A stretch of 64,000 bases of DNA from Leptasterias polaris (GCA_037783415.1 JAZGTN010000167.1:400947-464946); one strand, 5' to 3'; positions 49,648 through 60,462 are shown, counted from the stretch's first letter. A program made the numbers and translations. Notes: generated by a model from the letters alone, not told the origin.

Positions 49648-49985
49648 CTAACTGTATGGCAATTTTACCTTAAGTGGAAACCTTGGAGTCTGTCATTATT
49701 GCTCAGTCATGGGATATCTGCCAACTTAACCATCAGCCAGAAATGGCGCAAAATTCAATGCGAAACAAAAAAAACTCAATGTGGGACAAACATTAACAGT
49801 ACAATATAGCTGCACATGGTCGCATACACTAAGTACCAATATTTACTTTTTTTTATTGAGGCAAAAATGCTTCAACCAATTTTTGTTTTATGTGTTAATT
49901 ATATTTTGTACTCTTGTATGCAATTTGGACGCTGTATGTCCGTCCAACTGCTGAAATAAACGGGGAGTTTCACTTTCAGGCTATG
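49648..49985 (+). other. 3' UTR of the bHLH-Orange gene
   Basis: AT-rich sequence after the stop. The first AATAAA is at 49955-49960, so cleavage is expected around 49975-49985. The end is inferred. Confidence 0.5.
49955..49960 (+). terminator. Polyadenylation signal AATAAA
   Basis: First canonical hexamer after the exon 4 stop, 308 bp downstream, followed by a G/T-containing stretch. Confidence 0.5.
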
Positions 49986-50703
49986 TTAAGTTTTCAAAGA
50001 CAACTATTAGGCCTATATGGTGTTTGGAATTCAGATCCCACCATTGAAGAAAGTATGTCATCGAACCCAACCACAATTATTTTTAACATGGATGGAGGAA
50101 GTTTGAAGTGTTAGCAGGCGATATTGCTAAGCCATGTCCAACCTGGGTCGACAGAGGGCGGACTTCGAGTACTCTGAAATGTTCTATAGCAACCTCCACT
50201 AACTGACACTATGTGGGTTAAGACTATTAAGTAGATACAATTGCTTTGGCATAACAAAAAACAAGTCTAGCAGAGTCTGATCAGCATCTCATTATGAATG
50301 TTTGTTCACAGAGCAAATTGACAGTGCAAGTTTCGTTCGTAATTGAACATTATTTCGAGGAACTTGCAATCCCACATGCGTTGCTGTATTGACTTTGTCA
50401 ACCAAATTATACGAGGACTTTAATAGATGCAATCTTGTGCCGCTTTCCAATCCAATCTGTTGTTGAAAGTACAGAATATGCAAAGGGTGTACGCACTCCT
50501 CCCAACCTGGGCATGCGTGGTTGTTGGCATGGCCTTACTCTTTATTTGTGAACAAGCTAGTTCTAAAGCGTGTGTACCAAAACGTTCACTGAATGAGCGA
50601 CATGATTGCATTTTTAACGTATGTTCAAAAGGCCTGTTCATAAATGCTTCAGTTTTTACTTCTTCATTTTTCTTTTGAAACACGATATTCTTCTTTAATA
50701 TCC

Positions 50704-50847
50704 TATAGACCCCTTGCACGTGACGTCACAAGACCAAACAGCGCCCTCATTGAGGTCAGTGAAGACTTGTGTCCGGCGCGTATACACACGCACGCATTTC
50801 CCTTGTTTGACCTCGGCGATGGCGGCAAATGCAAGGAGGGGTCTATA
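50704..50847. mobile_element. Small MITE, TATAGACCCC ends
   Basis: TATAGACCCCTTGCACGTGA at the left and GCAAGGAGGGGTCTATA at the right are inverted. The left part includes TGACGTCA. Confidence 0.6.
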
Positions 50848-51224
50848 TGCAAATTAATGATTCTCCTGAGATGTTTATTTGGTTGTTATGACAATAGATT
50901 TTGTTTGCTTAAATCACCGGTAATGACGCCATATACAACGATTTGGTTGTTTTACTTTCTTTTTTGTTTTCTTTTTTTTGGGGGGAGGAAGTTTAGCAAC
51001 CTTTGTGGGATTGGCTCAGCATTTTATTGTATGTTGAGAAAATGCAAATTGTATTCAAAAGTTATTGCAGACACCCGTTTATCAAGGTACGGCCTTAGTC
51101 TTTTTTTCTCTGTGTAACTCAACCGAGGCTGAAGGGAAAAATAGTCTGTGACCCTTTTACTATAACCAGAATCAGTATTCACAATCGCTTTTCGCGAACT
51201 GGGAACAAGACGAATGTGACACAC

Positions 51225-51375
51225 GTATATAGATGAACTGCTGGTTGCCCTTCACCGATGCAGTTTCAAAAAGCAGTGTCCTACGGGGTGCAAATCAGTG
51301 CCGCGGTTGAAGTTCGAACCCACTACCTTCAAATTAGGTGCAGGTGCCGCCATCACTTTGCCACAGAATTCCTGT
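51225..51375 (-). mobile_element. tRNA-derived SINE relic
   Basis: On the minus strand GTGGCAAAGTGATGGCGGC resembles an A box, and GTAGTGGGTTCGAACTTC is a good B box, spaced like a tRNA. It is followed by CACTGATTTGCACCCCGTAG and GGACACTG, a SINE body. No cloverleaf or tail is preserved. It differs from the tRNA-Leu SINE at 61.2 kb. Confidence 0.55.
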
Positions 51376-52242
51376 GAGGAGAGGGTGGTTTGAGTCCATT
51401 CTAAGACACCTTGGATAACTTATTTATCATTTAATGTTAATTGGTGAACAACAAGTAAAAATGAATATCAATTGATTGGATTAAAAAAATGGGATTTCAT
51501 CACATAGGCCTACGTCACTTCTAATGCCATTGTTGAACATGGGGTGGGGGTGGGTCGAGCGACAAAACTCATGTTGGCAGTGATACACCCTCTATACAAT
51601 TTACATAGATTTACGTAAGCTATGAGAGTTTCAGGTTACGGTCAATTTAAAAAAGAAATAGTGCAGCAACTCTTATTGTATTCATTCTTAATCTAAACCT
51701 AGCATTGTTTTACACCTTGAGAGTAATCTTCCGCCGTCAGCTTGAAATTAATGTAGGCCTTAAGAGAACTGGTTATTTTCCTTTCCTTGATTGTATTCAT
51801 TTAATGGAACTAGATACATTCACCACAGTTCCCATAATAATTGTCTGTCTTTATATTTTGTACATTTTCTGCACATTAGACATGTACATTAAAACAAAGC
51901 AATTGTCATTTTTATTGTAAAACGTTACACGTATTTTGAACGATGTTTTTGTTGTGTTGTTTGCAGCGTCGAAACTATAGCCTAGAGGGTAAAATGTAAG
52001 GGTGACACAAGGGGGTGCATGATTTTAGTTCTAAGGGCACTACTGGGCAATGGAAACTTCCGTTTGCTTTACTCTAATGAACAATCCCCTTTTCAGCGCT
52101 ATTGTTGTTCCAATTATTATTTTGTATGCGATGATCTGATGTAAAGGCAAAAACAAATGCATTGTCTGCTTATACAATTTTTAAATCGCAAAATTCAAGA
52201 TTTCAATGGGGGGGTGGAACAGGCGGTGATAGACAACAATAT

Positions 52243-52532
52243 GGGGGGGGGGGGGGGGGGGGGTACGTGGTTTCTCATAGCAGCCCAAATTAGGTAAAGA
52301 GATACAGATCGGTTTGGTAGCTTGAATTTATTATAGGATCCCTGGGTTGAAAGGTTATGACTCAACATTTGTATACCATGCCCGATATATGGTAGGTTGT
52401 GCCCCCCCCCCCCCCCCCCCACGAAAATGTTCCCATACTTTCAACGCAGTCTTTTCCTCTTGCACAGATGTACAGAATTCCCGAGATTCCAAGAAAACAA
52501 AGAAGACACAATAGGCGGGGGGGGGGGGGGGG
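52243..52532. repeat. Cluster of G21, C19 and G16 homopolymers
   Basis: G run 52243-52263, C run 52402-52420, G run 52517-52532; another G7 is at 52208-52214. Both long G runs end in GGTAC(G/A)T. Open frames across them give poly-Pro/poly-Gly artefacts. Confidence 0.88.
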
Positions 52533-52812
52533 TACATCATATGCCACATATCGAGCACCATCTGGAGTAACAATTGTTTTCAAAAGTTATTTAGTAAGAA
52601 CTATTGGTGTCTTATATAATTATTTCAAATGGAGTAAATTTCTTAGTGATTGGACTCACTTTACACCGAGTGATATGAGACGCATCGGGAATGAAGAGGA
52701 GTAGAAAATGGAGAATACTGAAAGTGATGAGGACGATGACTGACTCTGTTATTAACCAGTAAATGTGCAGCCATCTTGTTTGTATTTATTTAAAACTGGA
52801 GTTAAGGCCAAA

Positions 52813-52930
52813 TCCGAATTAGCGGCTACACGGCAACGACTGTTGGGTAAGTGTGTTGCTAAGGATGTCCTATACTTCAAAGCCGGATGATGTAGTGATC
52901 AAGCCGTAGCTGTAGCCGCTAAGTCGGACA
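52813..52930. mobile_element. Foldback element, CCGAATTAGCGGCTACA ends
   Basis: CCGAATTAGCGGCTACA is mirrored by TGTAGCCGCTAAGTCGG at the right end. It is short and non-coding. Confidence 0.65.
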
Positions 52931-52951
52931 CGGTCTAATACTGAAATAATA

Positions 52952-53085
52952 CCTCGTTTTGGCTCTGGCTTCGGTTTCGGGCTCCGTTTGATGTTGAAAC
53001 CACCAAAACTCACTTCTCCTAAATTGATGACGGAGGCCAAGCCGAAGGAGGAGCCTGATGCGAGGTTTGGAAAAGACCACAGATT
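52952..53085. mobile_element. Foldback element, CCTCGTTTTGGC ends
   Basis: CCTCGTTTTGGCTCTGGCTTC and GGGCTCCG pair imperfectly with GGAGCCTGATGCGAGG and GGCCAAGCCGAAGG. Related words occur near 35330-35430 (GCCCAAGCCAGAGCTGGAGC) and 5640-5810. Confidence 0.5.
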
Positions 53086-54054
53086 GTGAAAGGAGAATAG
53101 TCTGGGGCCCTTTTTTTTATGTAACTGTCAGTATCCTTAGGAAATACAAGGAACCCAACAAAGATGGCCACTCATGGTTAAAACAGGAAGGGACTTTGTG
53201 CTACTTTCTACAATGAGCATAGCGTAATACCAAAAGAGGGCGCTATACACAGAACACATCGTTGGTGATTAAAGACCTTTATTTGCCAACCGAGGTTGAA
53301 AAACTATGGAAAGCCATAACTGCAAATCAAAAATGGATAGCCATAGTTTATAGCAATGTTACACAAATATTCAAAAATAGTGGTGAATTTGTTGGAATTA
53401 ATTCAACCAATCATGGAAGGTATTTCAGTTCATGAATCTTTACAGAAATGTTGAATTTTGTCACAACATTTGTTAACACGATTGAATGTTTTGCTAACAT
53501 TCGGTCGTCCATGCCAACCGGCGCACTTTGTTTATCAACAATGGAAAGGTCTTGAGGCACTTACTGCTTCATCTCAATTAAACGCACACCAAACCGAGGC
53601 CTGAAGGTGAACCAATGTGGTTGCTGTTTGATTAGCTGGAAATGAATGGTTTCTCATTTACTTAACAAAAACATGAAAACGATAGTGAAAGCATCGATAA
53701 GTGAATAACCTTCATTTGATATCGATGAAAAGCCGACAGAAGAGGGCACTGTAGAGGAATTACAGTTTGGAATTGAGGGATTGCAGATGACAGCCGGTGG
53801 TGGCAGGAGATTCTGTCCCCCCATAAAGGCGAACTGTGTACAAACTGCCGCTGATGGCACCCTCTTTTGAATCATCCTCCTTCAGCCCATGTTAATTTCC
53901 CACTTATTATGGGGGACAAAATCTCCGTACAACATGACAGCCAGCACGCCGTCTACTCATTGCATCCTTCATGAGGAGGAACAGTTCCTCCTTACACAAG
54001 CTACGTACACGGGAACTGATTATTTGGAAATGACACAAACAATTTTCTTTACGG

Positions 54055-54078
54055 TTTAGGGTTAGGGTTAGTGTTAGG
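54055..54078 (+). repeat. Short telomere-like TTTAGGGTTAGGGTTAG
   Basis: Two to three TTAGGG units followed by one variant unit. Too short for a real telomere array; probably an interstitial trace. Confidence 0.6.
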
Positions 54079-54730
54079 TCTTTTTCTTCCAAAACCTCAA
54101 TGTTAGGATTATCTACATCTGTATTCTTGGGATGATTAAATTTTAGCTACTAAAAACGCCCTGCCAAACTTCCTCCCCAAAAGTGTGGGAAAATGTCCAC
54201 CTTATCAGTATACAGTTTAAAATTGCACACAATAAAGGAGATATGTACTGCATAAAAAACACATTAATTTCCTAGTATTTCCAAGAAATGCAGAGATATT
54301 TTGCAAAAACTTATTTTGCGTTTTTACCCCCGTTTATCCTATTTAAATATGTTTTACTCCTTTTTGAGTTTTGAAAACCCATCCACTGAGCCTGTAACGG
54401 TGCGTAGAGCATTTACCGTGTTGATGGTAATTTTTCAATTGTGCAACCCCCTTATTACGGTTCAATCAACCTAAAAAGGGGGTTTCAAAGAAGAAAAATA
54501 AATAAAGTGAATCCAAATGCCTCCATTAAGTATTTATTTCTTTTAATTTTAGTTTTAGGAAAAATATATTTAAATTTACAAGACAACTGACAGTTCAATA
54601 CAAAAGAGCAACTCCCAAAAAGAAACCTCAAAACCCATAAAAGGAACCAAAATGCCTCCATAAAGTTTTTTAAACAACCCTCCTTTTTTTTAAATCAAGT
54701 ACATTTTAATTCTTTTGTTTGACAGGCAAG

Positions 54731-54795
54731 TGAAATTTGCCTGTTGGGAAAACACCGGACTATGAGGGCAGTTGTCCCTGGTTCGAGCCCAGACG
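54731..54795 (+). pseudogene. tRNA-like module 1
   Basis: The B box GGTTCGAGCCC (54780-54790) sits in a T-arm with four pairs (CTGG / CCAG). A weak A box TTGCCTGTTGGG starts 43 nt before it. A T5 run follows. The acceptor stem is not formed, so it is a relic or tRNA-like transcript. Confidence 0.4.
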
Positions 54796-54882
54796 AGGTT
54801 CAATCATCTTTTTATTTTGATTTCAATTTTATGAATTTAATATTAATTTATAAGATCATTGAAAATTCATATCAAACATCAA

Positions 54883-54949
54883 GGACGCTTAGCCTAGTGG
54901 AATGATACGGGGTTGAGGAACCGAAGGTCAGGGTTCGAATCCTGAAATA
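54883..54949 (+). pseudogene. tRNA-like module 2
   Basis: A consensus A box TAGCCTAGTGG (54890-54900) is followed 42 nt later by a perfect B box GGTTCGAATCC (54932-54942), which is tRNA spacing. The T-arm pairs TCAGG/CCTGA. A TTTTT run follows. The D and acceptor stems do not pair, so it is not a functional tRNA. Confidence 0.5.
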
Positions 54950-55021
54950 GTTTTTCTTAAAAAAAAAATATAAGTTTTGAAATGTGTTCACACCCTCTAA
55001 AAACACTTATTTTTATAACCA

Positions 55022-55090
55022 TCGTCATTGGCCCGCCTGCATAGTTCTGTGCATTGAACCTACGCGACCCGGGTTCAAATCCTGGTATGA
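55022..55090 (+). pseudogene. tRNA-like module 3
   Basis: The B box GGTTCAAATCC (55072-55082) lies in a complete 5-bp T-arm (CCGGG/CCTGG, 7-nt loop). A partial A box TGGCCCGCCTG starts 43 nt before. Only about four acceptor pairs (TCAT/ATGA) can form. TTTT follows. Confidence 0.42.
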
Positions 55091-56192
55091 GATTTTGTTC
55101 TTCTTTTATTTTTGAATCACATAGGCCTAACCCTTTTTTTTACCATTACAGACTTTTCCCATTAAAGCAAAGCATTTAAATACATTTTCTGATCAATTTT
55201 GAATATTTTGCACTGCCTGAATCTGAACCTGACCGTCTTATGTTCTAATCCTCGCAAATTTCTCCTTTTCTCAAATAAATGTTATTATCAATAAATAAAA
55301 TAGCATCGAATAGAGGGCGCTACATATTATGTGCAACCAAAAGTATTGTTCCTTGAACCATTATACATTTGAATTAACACAAAATAAATAACCAGGTAAA
55401 GGCACCAGCCTTGAAAAATAAAAATTGGAAAGTCTATTTTCAGTATTGGCGGTAAGTTTAATTCATCAATTTTATCATATTACAGTCGGTGTTTGAGATT
55501 TTATGATGTTTAATTCACGAATAATGATGCTGTAGGCTTAGAGATGATACAAATAACCTTAAACATTGATAGCTTTCCTGCAAAAACCCTAAGTAGGCCA
55601 AATGTATTTGTCCCCGCACCCCATGGGTTACACACAAGGAGCTATATTATTAACAAGGGAATGAACGTGGAAGTCCATTTATGCAGCTACCCCCTTAAAC
55701 CCACACGTACAATAAAGTGGCAATTTCTCACCTTTTTATGAATTGCACATACAACCTTAAATTTCTTGAAAACAAACTTTCCCAAAATCAACCCATAACC
55801 TCCTTCTTGCATAACATTTTTTAGAATCGTGCAATCGGTTAATTTTTAAGAAATATGTTTAAAATTATTTTTAACGTAAAACAAAACATATATTTCACTG
55901 AATTAAGATGTTCATAACTAGAAGAGTTTCTGCAAACAGTGTCAGCAATGGGAAGATTATTTTACAACAAAGTTGGGGGCTATTATAGGCCAAATTATTA
56001 ACAGATCAAAAATTAAAAACAACTACTACTAGAAAAGTCCCAATTTGCTCATAGAACTTGCCCGTTACACTTATCTTATAATTTCAGTTTTTACAAATGA
56101 TAACAATAACAATAAAGTAAGAATACTATTTGAAACCCTTTATTTAGTGCTAACTGCTTTCAAAAAGTACCAAAATGCCGTACAATATTATA
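55091..56192. other. AT-rich non-coding DNA
   Basis: No gene is supported. A fourth, weak B-box word (GTTCTAATCC, 55242-55251) continues the spacing of the tRNA-like modules but has no A box. A GAGGGCGCT word is near 55312. Confidence 0.5.
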
Positions 56193-56328
56193 GGGAACAA
56201 CACCTTCACTGGGGCGTGGCCAAATTGGAAACAACACCTGCAGTGGGGCGGGGCCAAATAGGAAACAACACTTGCAGTGGGGCGGGGCCAAGTAGGAAAC
56301 AACACCTGCAGTGGGGCGGGGCCAAATA
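56193..56328. repeat. 34-bp minisatellite, 4 units
   Basis: Unit GGAAACAACACCTGCAGTGG plus GGCGGGGCCAAATA. The first unit is most diverged. The open frames on both strands cycle through three frames because 34 is not a multiple of 3. Confidence 0.9.
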
Positions 56329-56715
56329 CAATTCTGAATCCTTCTCGACTCCTTAAGAGTACGCAGCCCTGGCAGCCAAATTGGTCCATAAATCAATATT
56401 AAACACTATCGCAATCCACAGTCACAGGTACCCCTGTATGAAAGTTGTGTGTTTTCCTTAAATATATCACAAAAAGGAGGAAACAAACTGAAAATCTTCA
56501 TTCCTTATACACAACTGAACAACCTTCCAGTTAACTTTCATATCAGCTTATTACTGAACCCACCTTCCAGTTAACTTCTACCTCAGCTTAACTTTGGTAG
56601 AATAGTACGCCTTTCACAAGTAAGATTTGAATCTTTTGTGGAAGGTAAGAGGAGACAGGTTGACAGTTGACAACCATGTAACCTCTTCTTGAAGGAAGTG
56701 ACTTATCTCACCACC

Positions 56716-57000
56716 AGCTTCTCTCAGAATCATCAGCTTCTCTCAGAATCATCAGCTTCTCTCAGAATCATCAGCTTCTCTCAGAATCATCAGCTTCTCT
56801 CAGAACCATCAGCTTCTCTCAGAATCATCAGCTTCTCTCAGAACCATCAGCTTCTCTCAGAATCATCAGCTTCTCTCAGAATCATCAGCTTCTCTCAGAA
56901 TCATCAGCTTCTCTCAGAATCATCAGCTTCTCTCAGAATCATCAGCTTCTCTCAGAATCATCAGCTTCTCTCAGAATCATCAGCTTCTCTCAGAACCATC
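56716..57000. repeat. 19-bp minisatellite, exactly 15 units
   Basis: Unit AGCTTCTCTCAGAATCATC. A few units have AACCATC instead of AATCATC; otherwise they are nearly identical, indicating recent expansion. The open frame across it (19-residue period = 3 units) is a repeat artefact. Confidence 0.93.
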
Positions 57001-58592
57001 ACTTATGTAGTCAAGAAGAGATTATTGCTTGGTTGTCACTCACACGCTGTAGTTTCTCATAAAACCCCTACTCCCTAGGCCTCTTTGCCTACAGGTGGCT
57101 TCACTCCGCCAATATCCTCCTGTCCTATGTCACTCGAACAACAAATTGTTTGGACTTGGATAAGATTGGAATGCCTGACCCAGTGATATTCAATTGTGAT
57201 TTGGGCTTACAACCCTCAGTCCTTCTGTATCCGTCATTTTGGCAAAGAGGATATAGAAGGATTTGGGAGGGTAAGGGTTATTGTAAATAAGATACTCTTA
57301 TAATTGCAACTATTTCCCCTCACTGCTAAGCTTTTAAAACTCTATATCACTAAGCCCAGTTGTGTGTAAATTTCTAAACTTAATGAATATTTTTTGTTTT
57401 GTTCATCCATAGATCTGAGTATATGTCAGCCTAGCTGTCCATCAACAAATACAGTGTGAGTGAGAGCTGAAACTTTGACAATGACTACTTCAAAGCTAAG
57501 AAAGGTATGAGGGTATACTGGAACTACTCCAATACAATAAAGTGAACTAGACTTAAATTTTTGTTACACAACAAAAACAAGGTGTTCGGCATGACGTTCA
57601 AATATGGGATGTTACTCATTGTCAGCTTGAATACATCAATTTGGTTTTAAGCTTGACCAGGCAATTGTAATACTGTGTATACAAATCTGGTAAAACTGCA
57701 ACTTTAAGTCGAAGTCATGTTACAATTGATGACGTCTTTTATCAGGAAAACAAGCGTTAAATGTAATATATCGCGGCTTGAGCTCAATCTTGCAATTTAC
57801 TATAGGAGCACAAAAATAATGCTCCAGTACATAATATAATTAAATTGGGCCCCACGAGTGCAAAACACAACATTGCAAATTTATTGTAAATTTGCAACGT
57901 GGTTGTAGATCGTTGTTACGTTATACGCATGTTTTCTGCTAGTATTAATAAGCACACGACAATTCCTTTTGTCACCTTAGTGATGAAATGCCTTATATTC
58001 AGCGTACCCTGTCACCGATTAACGTTTTACAGCAAATCAAAGCAAATTGACCACGTCATTGACCACCATCATTGATGAAAAACAATGGAAAAGTGCACGC
58101 GTGTACGCGCTACGCACGACTCAAAGTGTGTCTTTGTTGGCCAACAAAAATGCTCACATTGGTGTTTGCGTAGACTAAAACGAGCCGATCTGTCACAGAG
58201 CAAGCCAATAATGCCACAGAGCGTGGTAAAAGCATGACCATAATTTGATATAGCACCACCAGCTTTAGCAAAAGTTTTTAAAAGCACACGATCGAAAGCA
58301 CAGCATTTGCTTGTTAACGAGGTTTGCATGGACGGCTGTTTTAGAGACTAACAAAGCGTATTGTCAAAAGCAGGTTGCGCGAACCTTGAACAGAGACTAG
58401 ACCACAAGCATGTTTGATGGACTTTGAACCTTGCGGATGATTTGCTCAACGTATACACACACACTACGTGATAACAAAACAGTAAACTGGTTTAGTTCGC
58501 GTAGTGTGTGTGTAGCCCGTGGTTTGACAGCGGGTCAATAAATACCCGTAATAATTGGTCAATATTTCAAATATTTGTATAAAAAAAAGGAA
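57001..58592. other. Non-coding DNA
   Basis: No gene, RNA or repeat is recognised. A 10-bp inverted pair ACACACACTACG / CGTAGTGTGTGTGT flanks 58453-58512. Confidence 0.5.
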
Positions 58593-59400
58593 TGACGTCA
58601 TCATGTTTTCTCTTTAGATTTACATAGTCAATATCACTGTCTTTCAACATGCCAAGTTTCAACTCAGTCGATCTTGTGGTTTTGTAAATACACGGCTTCA
58701 AAAAGTAAACCTTTAAGGCAATACCATGTGACACACGATGACGTCATCAATCTAAAACTTCACACATATGTTGTCTGCATGAAGGTCATTATGTATACCA
58801 ATTTCGAAACGATTATCTTAAACTTCGCCACAGACATCTAGGAAAAGTGCATTTTTAATTGTTTTCAACCTGCCGCTAGAGGGCGCTCTTGACTTTTATG
58901 ACGTCATTTGTCTTTTTTTGTTAAACCAGACTCTTGCTCGACTATAACACCGTTAAAAAAAACTTCAAAAAGTGTGCCACTTTTAAATTACAAGGCACTT
59001 CCTGTTTCTTCATGTTACGACCGGAAGTAGAGGTCATGTGAGGTCACGCACACGACAACAAATAAAGACCTATATGACCTAAGTATGATCCCGCATAAAA
59101 CAACCGCCGGTCTCTTAAGTGTGATTTGTTACAGATTTTCAAAGATTAATTTATTTTTTTCTAAAAATATTGTAATTTGACACCTGATGACGTCATCATG
59201 ACGTAAATGAAACGGTTTCGTCTCCTAATGGATATCTAACTATGGTAGAAATTTCAAGTTTATACGAGCTTGGGAAGTGTGCTTTTGTTAGCGGACAATC
59301 GCGGGGGATAAGAAGAAGAATAAGAAGTATTAAAAAGTAAGAAAAAAAACCGGAACAAAAACAAGAGGTGTTACGGGCTGTGTGCCCGAACACCTAATTA
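58593..59400. repeat. Repetitive-looking segment with four TGACGTCA sites
   Basis: TGACGTCA palindromes are at 58593, 58739, 58899 and 59188, most within (G)ATGACGTCATCA. The right end has AGAAGAAGAATAAGAAG and ACCTAATTAAGAAATAGG, which look like the tail of a dispersed element, but no second copy is in the window. Confidence 0.5.
58873..58886 (+). promoter_or_regulatory. CTCF-like motif CCGCTAGAGGGCGC
   Basis: It fits the bilaterian CTCF core (CCASYAGRKGGCRS) with one mismatch at position 3. Binding is not shown by the sequence. Confidence 0.35.
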
Positions 59401-59454
59401 AGAAATAGGAATACATGTCAGTGTTTCTCCTTCCCCCTTCCAATGTGAGGTGCA

Positions 59455-59676
59455 AACCTCGCAACTTTAGTAGCCAACCTCAAAACTTGAGTGGCCAACC
59501 TCACTACTTTAGTGGCCAACCTCAAAACTTGAGTGGCCAACCTCACTACTTGAGTGGCCAACCTCACTACTTGAGTGGCCAACCTGAAAACTTTAGTGGC
59601 CAACCTCGCTACTTTAGTGGCCAACCTCACTACTTTAGTGGCCAACCTTGCTACTTCACTGACCACCTTGCTCAGT
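59455..59676. repeat. 21-bp minisatellite, about 10 units
   Basis: Unit ACTTGAGTGGCCAACCTCAC + T, with alternation of ACTTTAG and ACTTGAG and of CTCACT and CTCAAA. Because 21 is a multiple of 3, both strands read through as 7-residue repeats (S-G-Q-P-x-x-x; V-R-L-A-T-K-V). No start context, signal or flanking exon supports a protein. Confidence 0.9.
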
Positions 59677-59759
59677 TTATTTTGCCAATATGCAGCCTAC
59701 CATGCCAGAAACTACGAACTACGAGGTAAACCCCTTCTGTTAAAAACAAGTGTACTGGG

Positions 59760-59868
59760 TTCAATTGTCTTAAACAAGGGTTGAGACAGGGACTGGAATG
59801 CAAACTCTGCAGATCAGAAACACTAGAGCTTGAGTCCAGTGCACTTGACCACTTGGCCACGACAAACC
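59760..59868 (-). mobile_element. tRNA-Leu-derived SINE relic
   Basis: On the minus strand GTCGTGGCCAAGTGG is an A box, GGACTCAAGCTC is an anticodon arm with CAA, and GCATTCCAGTCCC is a worn B box. It belongs with the SINE at 61203-61547 and is inverted relative to it. Confidence 0.6.
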
Positions 59869-60300
59869 ACTATAATAAGTAATTAATTCAAATGTCAAGT
59901 CTGCATTTAAACTATGGTTCATTTTGGTAGTCGTTTACCAGATTAAGGTAATCCAGATAACAGCCACTGATGGTCAGGGTGACACTTCATCTTGAAATTA
60001 GGTTGAGCTCAACTACTACTACTTTTAGATTGGAAGTTGAATTAACATCAACCATTCTTAAAGAATTGCCGCCTGCTCTAAAGAGAACATTCTGCATTTA
60101 TTGAATCAATGCCCCAGTCTCTGAGTAGTGGGATAACCAAACTCTAGTGGAGGGGCTTTACAACAGTATTCTACAATCAGATGCAAATTTACACCTTGAA
60201 CCTTTTCTCCCTTTATGCAGATACCAGCAGAAGACACCATTTTGGAGATTAACAACGCTTGCTGGCTTTTTGCCAATATGCAGCCTGCCATCATTCACTC

Positions 60301-60462
60301 CAGTGAGACCTGGTGGAGAATCTTGGAGTGAGACCTGGTGGATATTCCTCAAGTGAGACCGGGTAGAGCATCCCGGATAAAGACCTGGTAGAGCACCTTG
60401 AAGAAAGACCTTGTTGAGAGACCTTGAGTGAGACCTAGTAGAATCCTTGAGTGAGATCTGTT
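60301..60462 (+). repeat. Degenerate repeat of AGTGAGACCTGGTGGA, about 25-28 bp
   Basis: Six to seven diverged units (AGTGAGACCTGGTGG, AGTGAGACCGGGTAG, AAAGACCTGGTAG, AAAGACCTTGTTG, AGTGAGACCTAGTAG) joined by CTTG-ending spacers. Confidence 0.7.

Larger units (their letters stand above)
10250..49985 (+). other. bHLH-Orange transcription factor gene, whole locus
   Basis: The proposed gene has four exons: 10250-10267 (tentative), 17688-17786, 36017-36122 and 48779-49647, with a 3' UTR to about 49985. The joined product would be about 363 residues: basic region, helix 1, loop, helix 2, Orange domain, then about 240 residues rich in Ser, Thr, Gly and Ala. Proteins of this family dimerise, bind E- or N-box DNA in the nucleus and mostly repress transcription, often under Notch. 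Three of the four exons are strongly supported by phase and domain order. The subfamily (Hes, Hey, Helt, Cwo) is not decided, so no symbol is given. Confidence 0.8.
49986..54730. other. Downstream non-coding DNA
   Basis: No further gene is supported. The stretch carries the MITEs, SINE relic and homopolymers listed separately. A CSL-like word GTGTGGGAAA is at 54183-54192. A 157-residue open frame near 50644-51117 crosses a MITE and has no domain. Confidence 0.5.

Noticed and set aside
50644..51117. 157-residue open frame
   Set aside because: It runs through a MITE (50704-50847) and ends in low-complexity aromatic sequence; no domain.
52195..52583. Poly-Pro/poly-Gly open frames
   Set aside because: They are translations of G/C homopolymers.
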